Assembly (NCBI RefSeq): GCF_900115115.1
Contig: NZ_FOVI01000020.1
Location: forward strand, 1-54,856
Length of the DNA stretch: 54,856 bases
Source of the DNA: Paenimyroides ummariense
GTDB lineage: Bacteria > Bacteroidota > Bacteroidia > Flavobacteriales > Flavobacteriaceae
Direction: 5' to 3'
The notes beneath the pieces were generated by a model that did not search any database, was not told the DNA's origin, and was given only the letters and a program-made list of their open reading frames with translations. Positions 1 through 8,433 of this stretch are shown here, one piece after another (position 1 is the first letter of the stretch; every line of letters starts with the position of its first letter). The position numbers and the translations under genes were made by a program.

Positions 1-52
1 AAAAAAACAGTGAGAATTTTAACATTTTTTATTTTGAAAAACCATAGTTATC

Positions 53-65
53 GGGGGGGGGGGGG
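53..65. repeat. G13 homopolymer tract
   Basis: Thirteen consecutive G residues in an otherwise very AT-rich stretch, 16 bases before a short ORF. Tracts of this length are prone to slipped-strand length changes, so the true length may vary between cells or between reads. Confidence 0.9.
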
Positions 66-81
66 AAACAGGATAGATAAT

Positions 82-204
82 ATGAAACAGGAAATCGAAG
101 CTAATTACAAACAGATTAAGAGGGATATTGTAAATATCATTGAAAGTGAACTGGAACGTATCAAAAATGATCCGGATTTACAGCATTTGGTACTCCAACA
201 GTAG
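82..204 (+). CDS. Small hypothetical protein, 40 aa
   Basis: A 40-codon ORF starting at an ATG just after the G tract. The peptide is charged and predicted helical (MKQEIEANYKQ... ending LQHLVLQQ), without signal peptide or membrane segment. I do not recognise it. The frame stays open upstream through the G tract, so a longer 64-aa version depends on the tract length. It could be the tail of a larger decayed gene. Convergent with the lipoprotein operon, from which it is separated by a hairpin terminator. Confidence 0.3.
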   Translation: MKQEIEANYKQIKRDIVNIIESELERIKNDPDLQHLVLQQ

Positions 205-254
205 ACCTGATATAGTAAAAAGGAAAATAGATTCTCCAAACATTTTAACCATAA

Positions 255-281
255 AAAAATCCCTGCAAGAACAGGGATTTT
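255..281 (-). terminator. Rho-independent terminator
   Basis: Inverted repeat AAAATCCCTG / CAGGGATTTT with a short loop, followed on the minus strand by a run of T. It lies just past the end of the minus-strand RHS/lipoprotein operon; the T/A symmetry means it may also stop plus-strand transcripts. Confidence 0.8.
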
Positions 282-328
282 CTATAAAATTTATTTTTTT
301 AATTAGTACTAATTTTGGAATATTCTCC

Positions 329-772
329 TTATTCTGCCAATAATCCTTCCGATTCTACTTGATATGTATGGATCCTGATTGAATCTGTTGGTTCTTTAAT
401 TAAATAGAAGGTTTCTTTGGTGTTGTATTTTTCCCTTTTCACATCATAAATAAATACATATTCAGATATCGCACGTCTACCTTCGATGATATTGGTTTCC
501 CATTTTAATAGATTTCTTTCTATGATTTTACCCAATTTTAAACCTACTATACTATCTTGTTTTAGAAAAGTATCTTTCGGTGTTTTTTCAAAAAAAACTT
601 CACTAAACAATTTTAAATTGTCCTCTCTCTTATTTGATGCTAAATTATCAAAATAGGTATTTAAAACCTTTTCGCCTTCAACCTTATCTCTTTCTGTATT
701 TTTTCGTTGTACATTTAAGTTATTACACGAAAAACTTAATGAAAGGATAGCTAATATTAATAATCTTTTCAT
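329..772 (-). CDS. Hypothetical lipoprotein, 147 aa
   Basis: Last gene of the minus-strand RHS operon, 11 bases after the preceding lipoprotein gene. The N-terminus MKRLLILAILSLSFSC is a type II signal peptide with the lipobox Cys at residue 16, so the mature protein should be lipid-anchored to a membrane. The rest is charged and soluble, with no domain I recognise. It is unrelated in sequence to the two duplicated lipoproteins upstream. Its position behind an RHS gene makes an accessory or immunity role possible, but this is inference. Confidence 0.75.
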   Translation of the reverse strand: MKRLLILAILSLSFSCNNLNVQRKNTERDKVEGEKVLNTYFDNLASNKREDNLKLFSEVFFEKTPKDTFLKQDSIVGLKLGKIIERNLLKWETNIIEGRRAISEYVFIYDVKREKYNTKETFYLIKEPTDSIRIHTYQVESEGLLAE

Positions 773-783
773 TTACTACTAAA

Positions 784-1194
784 TTAATTATTATTTCCTT
801 TAGGTGGCTTGGATAATTTTGAAGAGACACCATTTATTTTAGGATCGTCACAATCCCATTCGATATTATAAATAATATCTTTTTTATGAATTTCGGTAAT
901 TAAGCTTCCTTTTAATTTAACCAAGGAATCACCCTTATCCCATAAAAAAATAAATAAATCATACCACCTATAATTATCTAAATGAATAATTGTATCTGTA
1001 TTGCTGTCTAAATTCTTTCCTTTTAACTCGTAAAACCAAGTTCCTTTACCGTAGGTTTTTTCTGGTTTGGCAGATAAAACCAAATGGTAATTTTCTTCTT
1101 TTACATAATTTTCCTCTACCTTACAACTTTCTTCCGTTTTACATGAAAACAAGATAGAAATTATAGCCATTGAAAATAAAATCTTATATCTCAT
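784..1194 (-). CDS. Hypothetical lipoprotein, tandem paralogue 2, 136 aa
   Basis: Signal peptide MRYKILFSMAIISILFSC with lipobox Cys at residue 18. By direct comparison it is about 76% identical over its full 136 residues to the preceding gene (33 differences, no gaps). Shared blocks include KEENYHLVLSAKPEK, DSNTDTIIHLDNYRWY and KGSLITEIHKKD, and both end in KPPKGNN. The best-conserved part is the central, probably beta-rich region. No known family is recognised. The gene lies 10 bases from its paralogue and clearly arose by tandem duplication. Confidence 0.8.
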   Translation of the reverse strand: MRYKILFSMAIISILFSCKTEESCKVEENYVKEENYHLVLSAKPEKTYGKGTWFYELKGKNLDSNTDTIIHLDNYRWYDLFIFLWDKGDSLVKLKGSLITEIHKKDIIYNIEWDCDDPKINGVSSKLSKPPKGNNN

Positions 1195-1204
1195 TCGTTA
1201 AAAA

Positions 1205-1615
1205 TTAATGGTTATTTCCTTTAGGCGGTTTGAAAAACTTTGTAGATATTCCATTTAACTTTGGATCCTCACAATCCCATTGCATGTGGTAAATTGTATC
1301 CTTTTTATGAATTTCAGTAATTAAGCTTCCTTTCGCTTTAACCAAAGTATCACCCTTATCCCATAAATAATAAAAAGATTCGTACCATCTGTAATTATCT
1401 AAATGAATAATTGTATCTGTATTGCTGTCTAAATCCTTTCCTTTTACCTCATAGAACCAAGTTCCGTTGCCAGAATTTTTTTCCGGCTTCGCTGATAAAA
1501 CTAAATGGTAATTTTCTTCTTTGATTGAATTTTCTATTTTTTTGCAACCTTCTTCTGTTCTGCAAGAGAGTAAAGTTGAAATTATAACTGTTGAAAATAA
1601 AATATTATATCTCAT
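1205..1615 (-). CDS. Hypothetical lipoprotein, tandem paralogue 1, 136 aa
   Basis: Signal peptide MRYNILFSTVIISTLLSC, lipobox Cys at 18. It starts 3 bases after the RHS stop codon, so it is almost certainly co-transcribed and perhaps translationally coupled with the RHS gene. It is a full-length paralogue of the next gene. A small protein encoded immediately downstream of an RHS-type gene is the classic place for an immunity protein. Against this, immunity proteins are more often cytosolic, so a surface or periplasmic accessory role is equally open. Confidence 0.8.
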   Translation of the reverse strand: MRYNILFSTVIISTLLSCRTEEGCKKIENSIKEENYHLVLSAKPEKNSGNGTWFYEVKGKDLDSNTDTIIHLDNYRWYESFYYLWDKGDTLVKAKGSLITEIHKKDTIYHMQWDCEDPKLNGISTKFFKPPKGNNH

Positions 1616-1618
1616 TGC

Positions 1619-4600
1619 TTATCTATTAAACGAATTAAAATAATTAATAATCATTTGATACATTTCACCTGATGAATAAGTTCTTCCTTCACCAGCCCTT
1701 GCACCTGTTCCTATACCAAAACTGTACTTATCTACGCCTCGGTTAATAAATTGTCTTGATTTTGGATCAAATGGTGTAGAATATCCTCCCATAAAACCGT
1801 AACCTGTACTAAAATCATAAGTTGAACCAGGTATTCCGTTTAATACAGTTTTGGTAGGATCACTATTATTATATAAATCAAAAGTACCACCTACACTAAA
1901 CCCTGCCCCGGTGTAACCTGCACCACCTGAGTATGAAACAAACCAGTCAAAATTATCTTTATTATCTAGTACCATGCTAAAACCTACTGAACTTCCCCAA
2001 GCTGATGCGTTAAACGATACACCAAAAGCATCAGGTATCCAAGGTCCGTATTCCCCAGATCCATAACCGGTAACAGCAGAGTTGTTATATAGAAAATCAT
2101 AAATTCCCAAATTTATATTACGGCTCCACCAATTAACAGCGTGTCTTAAACCTGAACTAGAATAAGAGTTTGTTAAATCAGCTGATAGCTTGGCTCCCAT
2201 ACCTGATTTCTTCCCGCCACCACCGTTAGAAGCACCACCTTTAATAATATCTATAGTAATTCCTGTATCTAATGAATACATACTTTTGATAATATCCACT
2301 CCACGCTGATAAAAAGACACACCATTATTCTCAATTTCATAAAGACCTTTATCTTGATTATACGATATACTTGCACCCGATAATCCCCATCTGTCTATCC
2401 AGTTTTGGGCTGCATCATAGCTTTCGAATAACCCCGAAGGATCACTCCAAAACACCGGATTATTAAAACCATAGCGGTAAGGAGTAAAATTAGGTGCTAA
2501 CTCACTCAAAACATCCATAACATTAAATCGTCCTAACGCGCTGTCGTAATGTCTAAAATCAGTCTCTGTAACGTTTAAAGCAAAGCTGTCTTCATATTCT
2601 TTGTTTAAGAACTTATATTTATAGCCATCGCCCGGTAAATTGTTGTATCCCTGATGTTTTAAACCAAACGGGTAATAATTGTTTTCTTCTACAATTTCGG
2701 TGGCAGGGTTTATAGTTCCGTCGTTATTTAAATCGGCATATACTAAACGATTGTTGCCTAAATGGTCTTTGTAAATATAGTGATAAACATAATTGCCTCC
2801 ATTATTTTTAACATATCCTTCGGCATGCGGAAAGGTCTGCAACACTCCGTTTTCATATTCAAAACCAAATAAATAATCTGTAGTCTGCGCTGCACCGGTA
2901 GCCGGTTCTACTACTTTTTTAATTTTTGTACCTGTAGCATCATACGTATAGGTAATCTTTCCTGTGGCAAAGGTAATTTCTACCGGCAGGTTTAAATGGT
3001 TATAGGTTATATCTTCTATTTCTTTGTTACTATCGGCTTTTAAATTACCAAAAGTATCGTATATATAATCTAGTCCTACTGTATTGCCGTCATTGAAACC
3101 GTCGGGGTTATTGGTAGCATCGGTTACGGTTTGCAGTTGGTTAGCGGTGTATTCGTAAGTTAAATCGTCTGTCTGTATAGGCTGACCATTTTCTTCTTGG
3201 CCGTAACGTTGCAGTGTTAAAATGTTGCCGTTTTTATCGTAGGTTAAATCTTCGGCATACTGTCCGTCACGGTTATAATTTCTGTAGCTGTAATTACCTG
3301 TTGATGTTAAGTGACTTGCATAGTTTAGCCTGTTTAAATGATCGTAATCATACCCGTACCCTTTTATCTGGTTATCTGTAAGTGTTCGCCATGCCACACT
3401 TGATATATTGCCGTTGTATTGTGGTTGCGAAGTATCCTCATTAAAAGTTTGATTGTAGTTTACGGTATAATTAAAGAGCTTGTTGGTAGATGGTCCCACG
3501 GTATTTTCTATCTGGTTAATACTACGAAGCCAGCCGCGAATATTATATCCGTAGGCTATATCTTGCAAGGGCACAGCACTTGTACCGCCTACTTTTTTAA
3601 TTATTAGCTTACCTAATTCGTCGTAAATATTCTCGGCTATCAGTTTTGCCGATCCACCGTTTATTTGTTGGTTGTGAGTTCTTAAACGTTCTCTAAGATC
3701 ATAGGTAAAATTATTAGTTACTGTTAGCACTGCCGCCGCCGCATCTTTTTTATTTGTGGTTATGGTTTGGGTAGGTATACCGCGAAATGGTAATACATTG
3801 TCGGTTTGTATATAACCACCCAGATAGTTTGCGGTATAGGTACGCACTGGCTGGTATTTGTTGTTGTACAGCGTGTGCGAAACATTAGCTTTGTGCTCGT
3901 CATCGGTAGTTATCACACGTGTCCAACTACCGGTTGCCAAGCCTTTTACAGCTGCTACCGTTGTTACGCCCTGTACGGCAGGAAATGACGATGGTGCACT
4001 CGGAAACTGGTAATCATCGTAATAATTTACCGTAAGCAGGTTAAAAGCCGTAGGGAATTTGGTATTGGTATAGCGTGTTGTAACACCATCTATGGTTGTA
4101 TTACTTGTACTTTTAGTTTCGTTATTATCTGCCTGTGCATAAATAGATTCTTTTATTTCCTTGCGGTTTTCGGAATTTACCATGTGCCCGTTGTAAAAGC
4201 CTGTGTAAAGGGTGCGGCTTTGGTTGTCGTATTTGGTCATGATCCAGCCGGGTTCTGCATAAGTATCGAACGGGTTGTTTGCCGGTCCGGTCATCACGAT
4301 ACGGTCGGCTTTATCGTACACGATATACTCCCATTGTTTTTGCGGCAGCTTTTTTTCTACCAAACGGTTCTTTTCATCATACAAATACTGGTAGCAAAGC
4401 TCATTTAAATTGGTAACAGCAACAGAACCGTTCGCCAGTGGTGGAACCACATAGGCAAGGTTTCCGTAAAAATCATAAGCGTAATAAGTGTCGTGTGCCT
4501 CGTTGTTGTTATAGGTACGTTTTAACAACACTTTACCGTCAACTCCCGTAAATTCTTCGGTAGTATTGTTTACTCCGTCATCCGCTTTCCAATTTTCATT

Positions 4601-5371
4601 TTTTACGGTGGTTTTCTTTAAGGTATTTGCAGGGTAATAACCGTTTTCGTCTATGGTGTTTGTAAAAACTTCACGGCTACTGTTCCATTGGGTATTTACC
4701 AAATACTTTTTAACTTCGTTTGTAGTGTTAAAAGTATAGTTATAACGAATTGTATGGCGGTCGGCTTCGGCAACGGCACTGTTAATCATCCAGTCATTAC
4801 CGGGAGCACCGGTTTCCAATACTCTTGCATTGGGTGAAGCCTCTAAACGGTTTTCACTGTATGGATTGGGCGCTCCATGTATGGCATTGTAATAATTATG
4901 CGTAGATTGCTTTGCATCTGTTGTATAATTTGAATTGTAAGAAGTAGAGGTCACTCCTCCAGGAAACGAAGTAACCTCCTTACCCTCGGTTGTAAATGAC
5001 AGGTAGTTTTTGGTTTGTCCTAGATTTTTTTCATATTCTATATGGGTTACAATATTTTTGTCGCCTACCGGTGAAGCATTCTGCTGTACCTGCTGTATGG
5101 GGCGGCCCAAACCATCATAATAAGTAGTGGTTACAAAATCAGTGTTTGTAGCAAAGTAAAATCCTGATGGATTTCTACCGTTTTGATAAATGGTTTCGGT
5201 AGTGTAATTCTCTGTGTTGGTTTGTGCAAACGAAAAAGCACTTACCAGCAATATAATCTGTAAATAAATATAACGAATAGCGAACTTCCTGCCAACAAAA
5301 AGCCATAATCCAGTGTAGGAACCATATCGAAAAGGTATTCCGAATGTTCGCCACCGATTGTTTTTTCCCAT
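1619..5371 (-). CDS. RHS-repeat protein of the DUF6443 type, 1250 aa
   Basis: Large secreted beta-sheet cage protein. A hydrophobic signal-like segment (IYLQIILLVSAFSFAQ, about residues 35-50) is followed by a DUF6443-like region with ATTYYDGLGRPIQQV-type sequence, many YD-type repeats (YDYDHLNRL, YDKNGN, YTYDATGTKIKK), and the RHS-associated core ending YRYGFNNPVFWSDPSGLF at about residues 965-983. The last 265 residues form a Gly/aromatic-rich tail that I do not recognise; in RHS proteins this is the variable, sometimes toxic, part. The start is problematic: the 30 or so residues before the signal segment are out-of-frame readthrough of another gene's 5' end, and no ATG lies directly before the signal peptide. 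The natural start has probably been lost, so ATG 5371 is only the longest option. Confidence 0.8.
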   Translation of the reverse strand: MGKNNRWRTFGIPFRYGSYTGLWLFVGRKFAIRYIYLQIILLVSAFSFAQTNTENYTTETIYQNGRNPSGFYFATNTDFVTTTYYDGLGRPIQQVQQNASPVGDKNIVTHIEYEKNLGQTKNYLSFTTEGKEVTSFPGGVTSTSYNSNYTTDAKQSTHNYYNAIHGAPNPYSENRLEASPNARVLETGAPGNDWMINSAVAEADRHTIRYNYTFNTTNEVKKYLVNTQWNSSREVFTNTIDENGYYPANTLKKTTVKNENWKADDGVNNTTEEFTGVDGKVLLKRTYNNNEAHDTYYAYDFYGNLAYVVPPLANGSVAVTNLNELCYQYLYDEKNRLVEKKLPQKQWEYIVYDKADRIVMTGPANNPFDTYAEPGWIMTKYDNQSRTLYTGFYNGHMVNSENRKEIKESIYAQADNNETKSTSNTTIDGVTTRYTNTKFPTAFNLLTVNYYDDYQFPSAPSSFPAVQGVTTVAAVKGLATGSWTRVITTDDEHKANVSHTLYNNKYQPVRTYTANYLGGYIQTDNVLPFRGIPTQTITTNKKDAAAAVLTVTNNFTYDLRERLRTHNQQINGGSAKLIAENIYDELGKLIIKKVGGTSAVPLQDIAYGYNIRGWLRSINQIENTVGPSTNKLFNYTVNYNQTFNEDTSQPQYNGNISSVAWRTLTDNQIKGYGYDYDHLNRLNYASHLTSTGNYSYRNYNRDGQYAEDLTYDKNGNILTLQRYGQEENGQPIQTDDLTYEYTANQLQTVTDATNNPDGFNDGNTVGLDYIYDTFGNLKADSNKEIEDITYNHLNLPVEITFATGKITYTYDATGTKIKKVVEPATGAAQTTDYLFGFEYENGVLQTFPHAEGYVKNNGGNYVYHYIYKDHLGNNRLVYADLNNDGTINPATEIVEENNYYPFGLKHQGYNNLPGDGYKYKFLNKEYEDSFALNVTETDFRHYDSALGRFNVMDVLSELAPNFTPYRYGFNNPVFWSDPSGLFESYDAAQNWIDRWGLSGASISYNQDKGLYEIENNGVSFYQRGVDIIKSMYSLDTGITIDIIKGGASNGGGGKKSGMGAKLSADLTNSYSSSGLRHAVNWWSRNINLGIYDFLYNNSAVTGYGSGEYGPWIPDAFGVSFNASAWGSSVGFSMVLDNKDNFDWFVSYSGGAGYTGAGFSVGGTFDLYNNSDPTKTVLNGIPGSTYDFSTGYGFMGGYSTPFDPKSRQFINRGVDKYSFGIGTGARAGEGRTYSSGEMYQMIINYFNSFNR

Positions 5372-5439
5372 ACCACTTTTTGGCTGTAACCGCTAAATGC
5401 AGACATACCAAAGAGTAGAAAAAGTAGTCTCTTTTTCAT
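5290..5439 (-). pseudogene. 5' remnant of a secreted (T9SS-cargo-like) protein gene
   Basis: ATG at 5439 opens a clear signal peptide (MKKRLLFLLFGMSAFSGYSQ) followed by KVVWEKTIGG and EHSEYLFDMVPTLDYGF. This is the N-terminal sequence typical of large flavobacterial secreted proteins usually encoded just before DUF6443 RHS genes. After about 50 codons the homology ends at LLAGSS and the sequence switches to the RHS signal-peptide region in a different frame, with a stop shortly after. I read this as a deletion junction near 5285-5290 joining two neighbouring genes. Confidence 0.65.
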
Positions 5440-6044
5440 TTACAACAATATTTATTTTGATTTTATTAAAAGGGATTTTGAATTATCTAAAGTAGTCTTA
5501 ACTACTTTATTTGTAGTGTAGTTGTGTTTCATTAATGTGTTTTTATAAGTTTGGGCAAAAGTATAATAAAATGTTAAAACGAAAAATATTTTTTTTGTTT
5601 TTTTACTTCATTAATCTAATTCTACAGATATCAATTCTAAAGTTTTAATCAATTAAAAACATCTTGTTCTAACTTATAATACGATTATTCCACTCTGGTC
5701 AATTATATGTATAAATTATAATCTTTTTAGGAATTCCCAAAGCAATTAAGAAGAATTAAAGCCTTTATATTGATTGTAAAAAAAACAAGCAGGTACTTGT
5801 TTTAACAAACACCTGTTTACAAATAGAATTAATCAAGCTCCAATAGGATCGGTAAGCATTTCCCTTTAAAGTAACTTAATACGTAACCCTATTTTAGATA
5901 TTGATTTGGATTATTTTATTTTCAGAAAATCAGATTTCAATCTTAAAAAAAAGTCAGCCACGCGTTGTATATGCTGTTGCATTTAGTGAGTGTTGCCAAC
6001 CAAACTCACCCTACAGGTGTACAAGCACCCTCGTAATTATATTG
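5440..6044. other. Gene-free AT-rich stretch upstream of the RHS operon
   Basis: No convincing gene is present. A -7-like box TACTTTTG reads on the minus strand at 5556-5563 and fits promoter use for the RHS leader, but no TTG is seen at the -33 position. An inverted repeat AAAGTAG/CTACTTT lies at 5489-5508 in the presumed 5' leader and could be an operator. A imperfect hairpin followed by T on the minus strand lies at about 5780-5820 and may be the end of the decayed TnpB unit. Confidence 0.45.
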
Positions 6045-6640
6045 TTATCCTATAATAAGTTCTATTCCTGCCCTGTCAACTTTATATTATATTTTTATCA
6101 CCAGATTGTTATAGCTCCAATTCCTTAAAACAAATCCTTCTGTTTTGGCAATCGCTGCCTTTTCCTGCTGATCTACCAATATTAATGTTCCTACCTGATG
6201 TTCCACACATAAATCAATCAACTTTTTACTGTATTAGGTGCAGACGGTTGTTTACATAGTTGCTTTCTGCCTTTTTGAGCTTTTCTGTCGCCTTTAATTT
6301 ACTTCTGAGACCTTTGTCAGACCTGCAATATTTTGAGCCAACCTTCACACGCTCCAATGATTTCTGGATAGCCAGCCTTCTGTATAGGAACTCTTCCTGA
6401 GTGCCTATCGTATATCTGGATTTACCAATCTTGACAATCAAAGGATATTCCAATGAAAGCGAAGCTTCTGCAATAACTTCTTCTTTCAGGCAGTGCGTTT
6501 CCTTTTCTATTTCAAACACCGGAAGCCAAAAGATTTTACCGTCTTGTAATTTGATATGCGATGTACAAAGTTTCACTTCTCCGTTTACCACCTGTTGCAA
6601 CAACTTTCGCTTATCGGTAAAATCTTTTCCCAAATAAGTT
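6045..6640 (-). pseudogene. Decayed TnpB-like (IS200/IS605 OrfB) gene fragment
   Basis: The minus strand encodes transposase-like blocks: KIGKSRYTIGTQEEFLYRRL, then AIQKSLERV, KLKATEKLKKAESNYVNNRLHL, and after a single-base frameshift near 6233 YSKKLIDLCVEHQ, LILVDQQ and FVLRNWSYNNLVIKI. An in-frame stop follows, then YKVDRAGIELII. This order matches the middle and C-terminal part of Bacteroidetes TnpB-family proteins (RNA-guided nucleases of IS605-type elements). The N-terminal RNA-binding part and the final Cys zinc motif are missing, so the copy is inactive. Assignment to TnpB is from memory of the family and is moderately sure; its pseudogene status is clear. Confidence 0.55.
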
Positions 6641-7746
6641 ACGTGAACAAGATTAACGAGGATAAAAAGAAATATATTGCACTGCATACTGAAGAAGCCC
6701 CTCTACTTCGATGGGCTTTTGAACAGATCCTCGAGAACAACTTCAATACCGAACAAATATGGAAAATGGTCAGAGAGAAGTCTAAGCAAAGACCACGCTT
6801 TAGCAAGAACAATTTTTGGGTTGCGTTACGAAATCCTCTTTACTGTGGCAAAATATTCATTCCTGCCTTTAAAGATGAAGAATCCTATTTTGTAAGAGGA
6901 CAGCATGAGCAGTTAATTAGTGAAAGTGAATTTAGTGAAGTTCAGGATATACTTGACGGAAGAAAGCGTAATACCACTAAACCTAAAATAGTTTCAATGG
7001 ACAGCTTGCCGCTTCGCGGGTTTTTACAATGTCCGAAGTGTGACCGAATGCTTATCGGTAGTGACTCTAAATGTAAAATGGGCAAATATTACTACTACTA
7101 TCATTGCTCCAGCTCTTGTGGCACACGTTTTCGTGCGGAAAATGCTAATGAAATATTTGAACAGCAATTACAAAACATGCTGCCAAAAGCCGGAATGGCT
7201 GAACTCTTTTCTGAAATGATTGTCAATGAATATATCAGTCAGGGAAAGCAGCAGAATTTGGAACGCAAACAGATCTTATCTCTAATAGAGGAATTAAACA
7301 AACGAATTCAGAAAGCGCTGATTCAAAAAGTGGACGGAACTTTGGATAATGACGACTATGTTTTCATCAAAAAAGATACCCACGCAAAAATAGAACGATT
7401 GGAGTTTGATCTTTCACTTCTTTCGTACCGAAATAACGAAATAGCCAAACTTTTAAAAAGTGAGTTAAGCAAGATTGGGAATATGGGAAACCTCTACAAA
7501 TATGGGACAATAGAACAAAAACGTCAGATAATAAGTTCGATATTCCCTGAAAATCTGATTTTTGACGGAGAGCGACATCGAACTCATAAAATTAATTCGA
7601 CTGTTTCGCTTATCTTCAGTAAAACCAATGAATTGAAAGAAAGTAAAAAAGGGATAAATCTAAAAAAAGATTTATCCCTACAAGTGACCCGACTGGGGCT
7701 CGAACCCAGGACCCCAACATTAAAAGTGTTGTGCTCTACCAACTGA
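6556..7746 (+). pseudogene. Large serine recombinase, C-terminal portion only
   Basis: Homology begins near 6640 (VNKINEDKKKYIALHTEE) with the recombinase domain (APLLRWAFEQILE, NPLYCGKIFIP). It continues through the zinc ribbon (CPKCDRMLIGSDSK ... CSSSCGTRFRAENANE) and a coiled-coil region (about 7240-7480). The N-terminal resolvase catalytic domain with its nucleophilic Ser is absent; that space is occupied by the opposite-strand TnpB fragment. At the 3' end the frame runs through the tRNA terminator hairpin and into tRNA-Lys, giving the false tail RLGLEPRTPTLKV, so the real gene end is lost or unclear. No recombinase activity is expected. Confidence 0.7.
7645..7678 (-). terminator. Terminator of the tRNA operon
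   Basis: Perfect 10-bp arms GGGATAAATC / GATTTATCCC, with a T run following on the minus strand, directly after the last tRNA-Lys. Confidence 0.85.
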
Positions 7747-7757
7747 GCTATCGAGTC
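7685..7757 (-). tRNA. tRNA-Lys (TTT), copy 2
   Basis: Reads GACTCGATAGCTCAGTTGG... on the minus strand, with a seven-pair acceptor stem, anticodon loop CTTTTAA (anticodon TTT), T-loop GGTTCGAGCCC and discriminator A. CCA is not encoded. Identical to the copy at 7872-7944. Confidence 0.95.
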
Positions 7758-7779
7758 AATAATATCAATATTTTAAAAG

Positions 7780-7862
7780 TAACTGTGATCAGATTCGAAC
7801 TGACACGTCTTGATGACACCACCCCCTCAAGATGGCGAGTCTACCAATTCCTCCACACAGCC
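7780..7862 (-). tRNA. tRNA-Leu (GAG)
   Basis: Class II tRNA with a long variable arm. The anticodon stem CCATC/GGTGG closes loop TTGAGGG, giving anticodon GAG. The first two acceptor pairs read as G-U pairs. It lies between the two identical tRNA-Lys genes. Confidence 0.9.
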
Positions 7863-7871
7863 TTTACTATG

Positions 7872-7944
7872 TGACCCGACTGGGGCTCGAACCCAGGACC
7901 CCAACATTAAAAGTGTTGTGCTCTACCAACTGAGCTATCGAGTC
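7872..7944 (-). tRNA. tRNA-Lys (TTT), copy 1
   Basis: Same sequence as 7685-7757; anticodon TTT in loop CTTTTAA. The exact duplication includes the base next to the discriminator. Confidence 0.95.
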
Positions 7945-7971
7945 TAAATTACTTTTGAATGGTCATTATTG

Positions 7972-8045
7972 TGACCCAATCAGGATTCGAACCTGAGACC
8001 TACTGCTTAGAAGGCAGTTGCTCTATCCAGCTGAGCTATTGGGCC
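7972..8045 (-). tRNA. tRNA-Arg (TCT)
   Basis: GGCCCAATAGCTCAGCTGG... on the minus strand; anticodon stem ACTGC/GCAGT with loop CTTCTAA, so anticodon TCT. Standard T-arm GGTTCGAATCC. Confidence 0.94.
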
Positions 8046-8070
8046 GAACCTAAGCGCAAGGCTTAATTTG

Positions 8071-8145
8071 TCGGGGTGGCAGGATTCGAACCTGCGGCCT
8101 CCTGCTCCCAAAGCAGGCGCGATAACCGGGCTACGCTACACCCCG
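8071..8145 (-). tRNA. tRNA-Pro (TGG)
   Basis: CGGGGTGTAGCGTAGCCCGG... on the minus strand; anticodon loop TTTGGGA (anticodon TGG), T-arm GGTTCGAATCC, discriminator A. Confidence 0.94.
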
Positions 8146-8150
8146 AAAAG

Positions 8151-8234
8151 CGGAGAGACAGGGACTCGAACCCTGGCGACAGTTACCCGTCGACAGATTA
8201 GCAATCTGCTCCGTTACCACTCCGGCACCTCTCC
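8151..8234 (-). tRNA. tRNA-Ser (GCT)
   Basis: Class II tRNA, first in the operon: GGAGAGGTGCCGGAGTGG..., anticodon loop with GCT (ATTGCTAAT), long variable arm, discriminator G. Confidence 0.93.
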
Positions 8235-8268
8235 TACTAAACTAACATTTTAATTAGTTATGCGGTTG

Positions 8269-8299
8269 CAAATGTATAACCAGATTTAAGATTTTGCAA
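8269..8299 (-). promoter_or_regulatory. Promoter of the six-tRNA operon
   Basis: On the minus strand a -33 TTG (8297-8299) and a -7 box TACATTTG (8269-8276) are separated by 20 bases, an exact fit to the Bacteroidetes primary-sigma consensus TTG-N(17-23)-TAnnTTTG. It lies 35 bases before tRNA-Ser. Confidence 0.75.
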
Positions 8300-8433
8300 G
8301 TGTTTATTTGATTTTTTTATTAAACAAACTGTACAAAATCACTATAACATTAATAATCAACCATATAAAAACACAGTTTTTTTTACATTAATTTAACCTA
8401 TTCATACCAATACAATTCAATTATAAAATTTTG

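Noticed and set aside
3419..4408. Several plus-strand ORFs of 60-75 aa inside the RHS gene
   Set aside because: They are antisense shadows of the long RHS reading frame; composition is Cys/Tyr/Val-rich and without any recognisable start context or motif.
5440..5900. Riboswitch or structured leader before the RHS operon
   Set aside because: Only a short inverted repeat is visible; there is no GC content or conserved motif set typical of a known riboswitch.
8068..8253. 61-aa ORF (GWQDSNLRPPAPKAG...)
   Set aside because: This is the well-known false translation of the reverse strand of tRNA-Pro and tRNA-Ser genes, not a protein.
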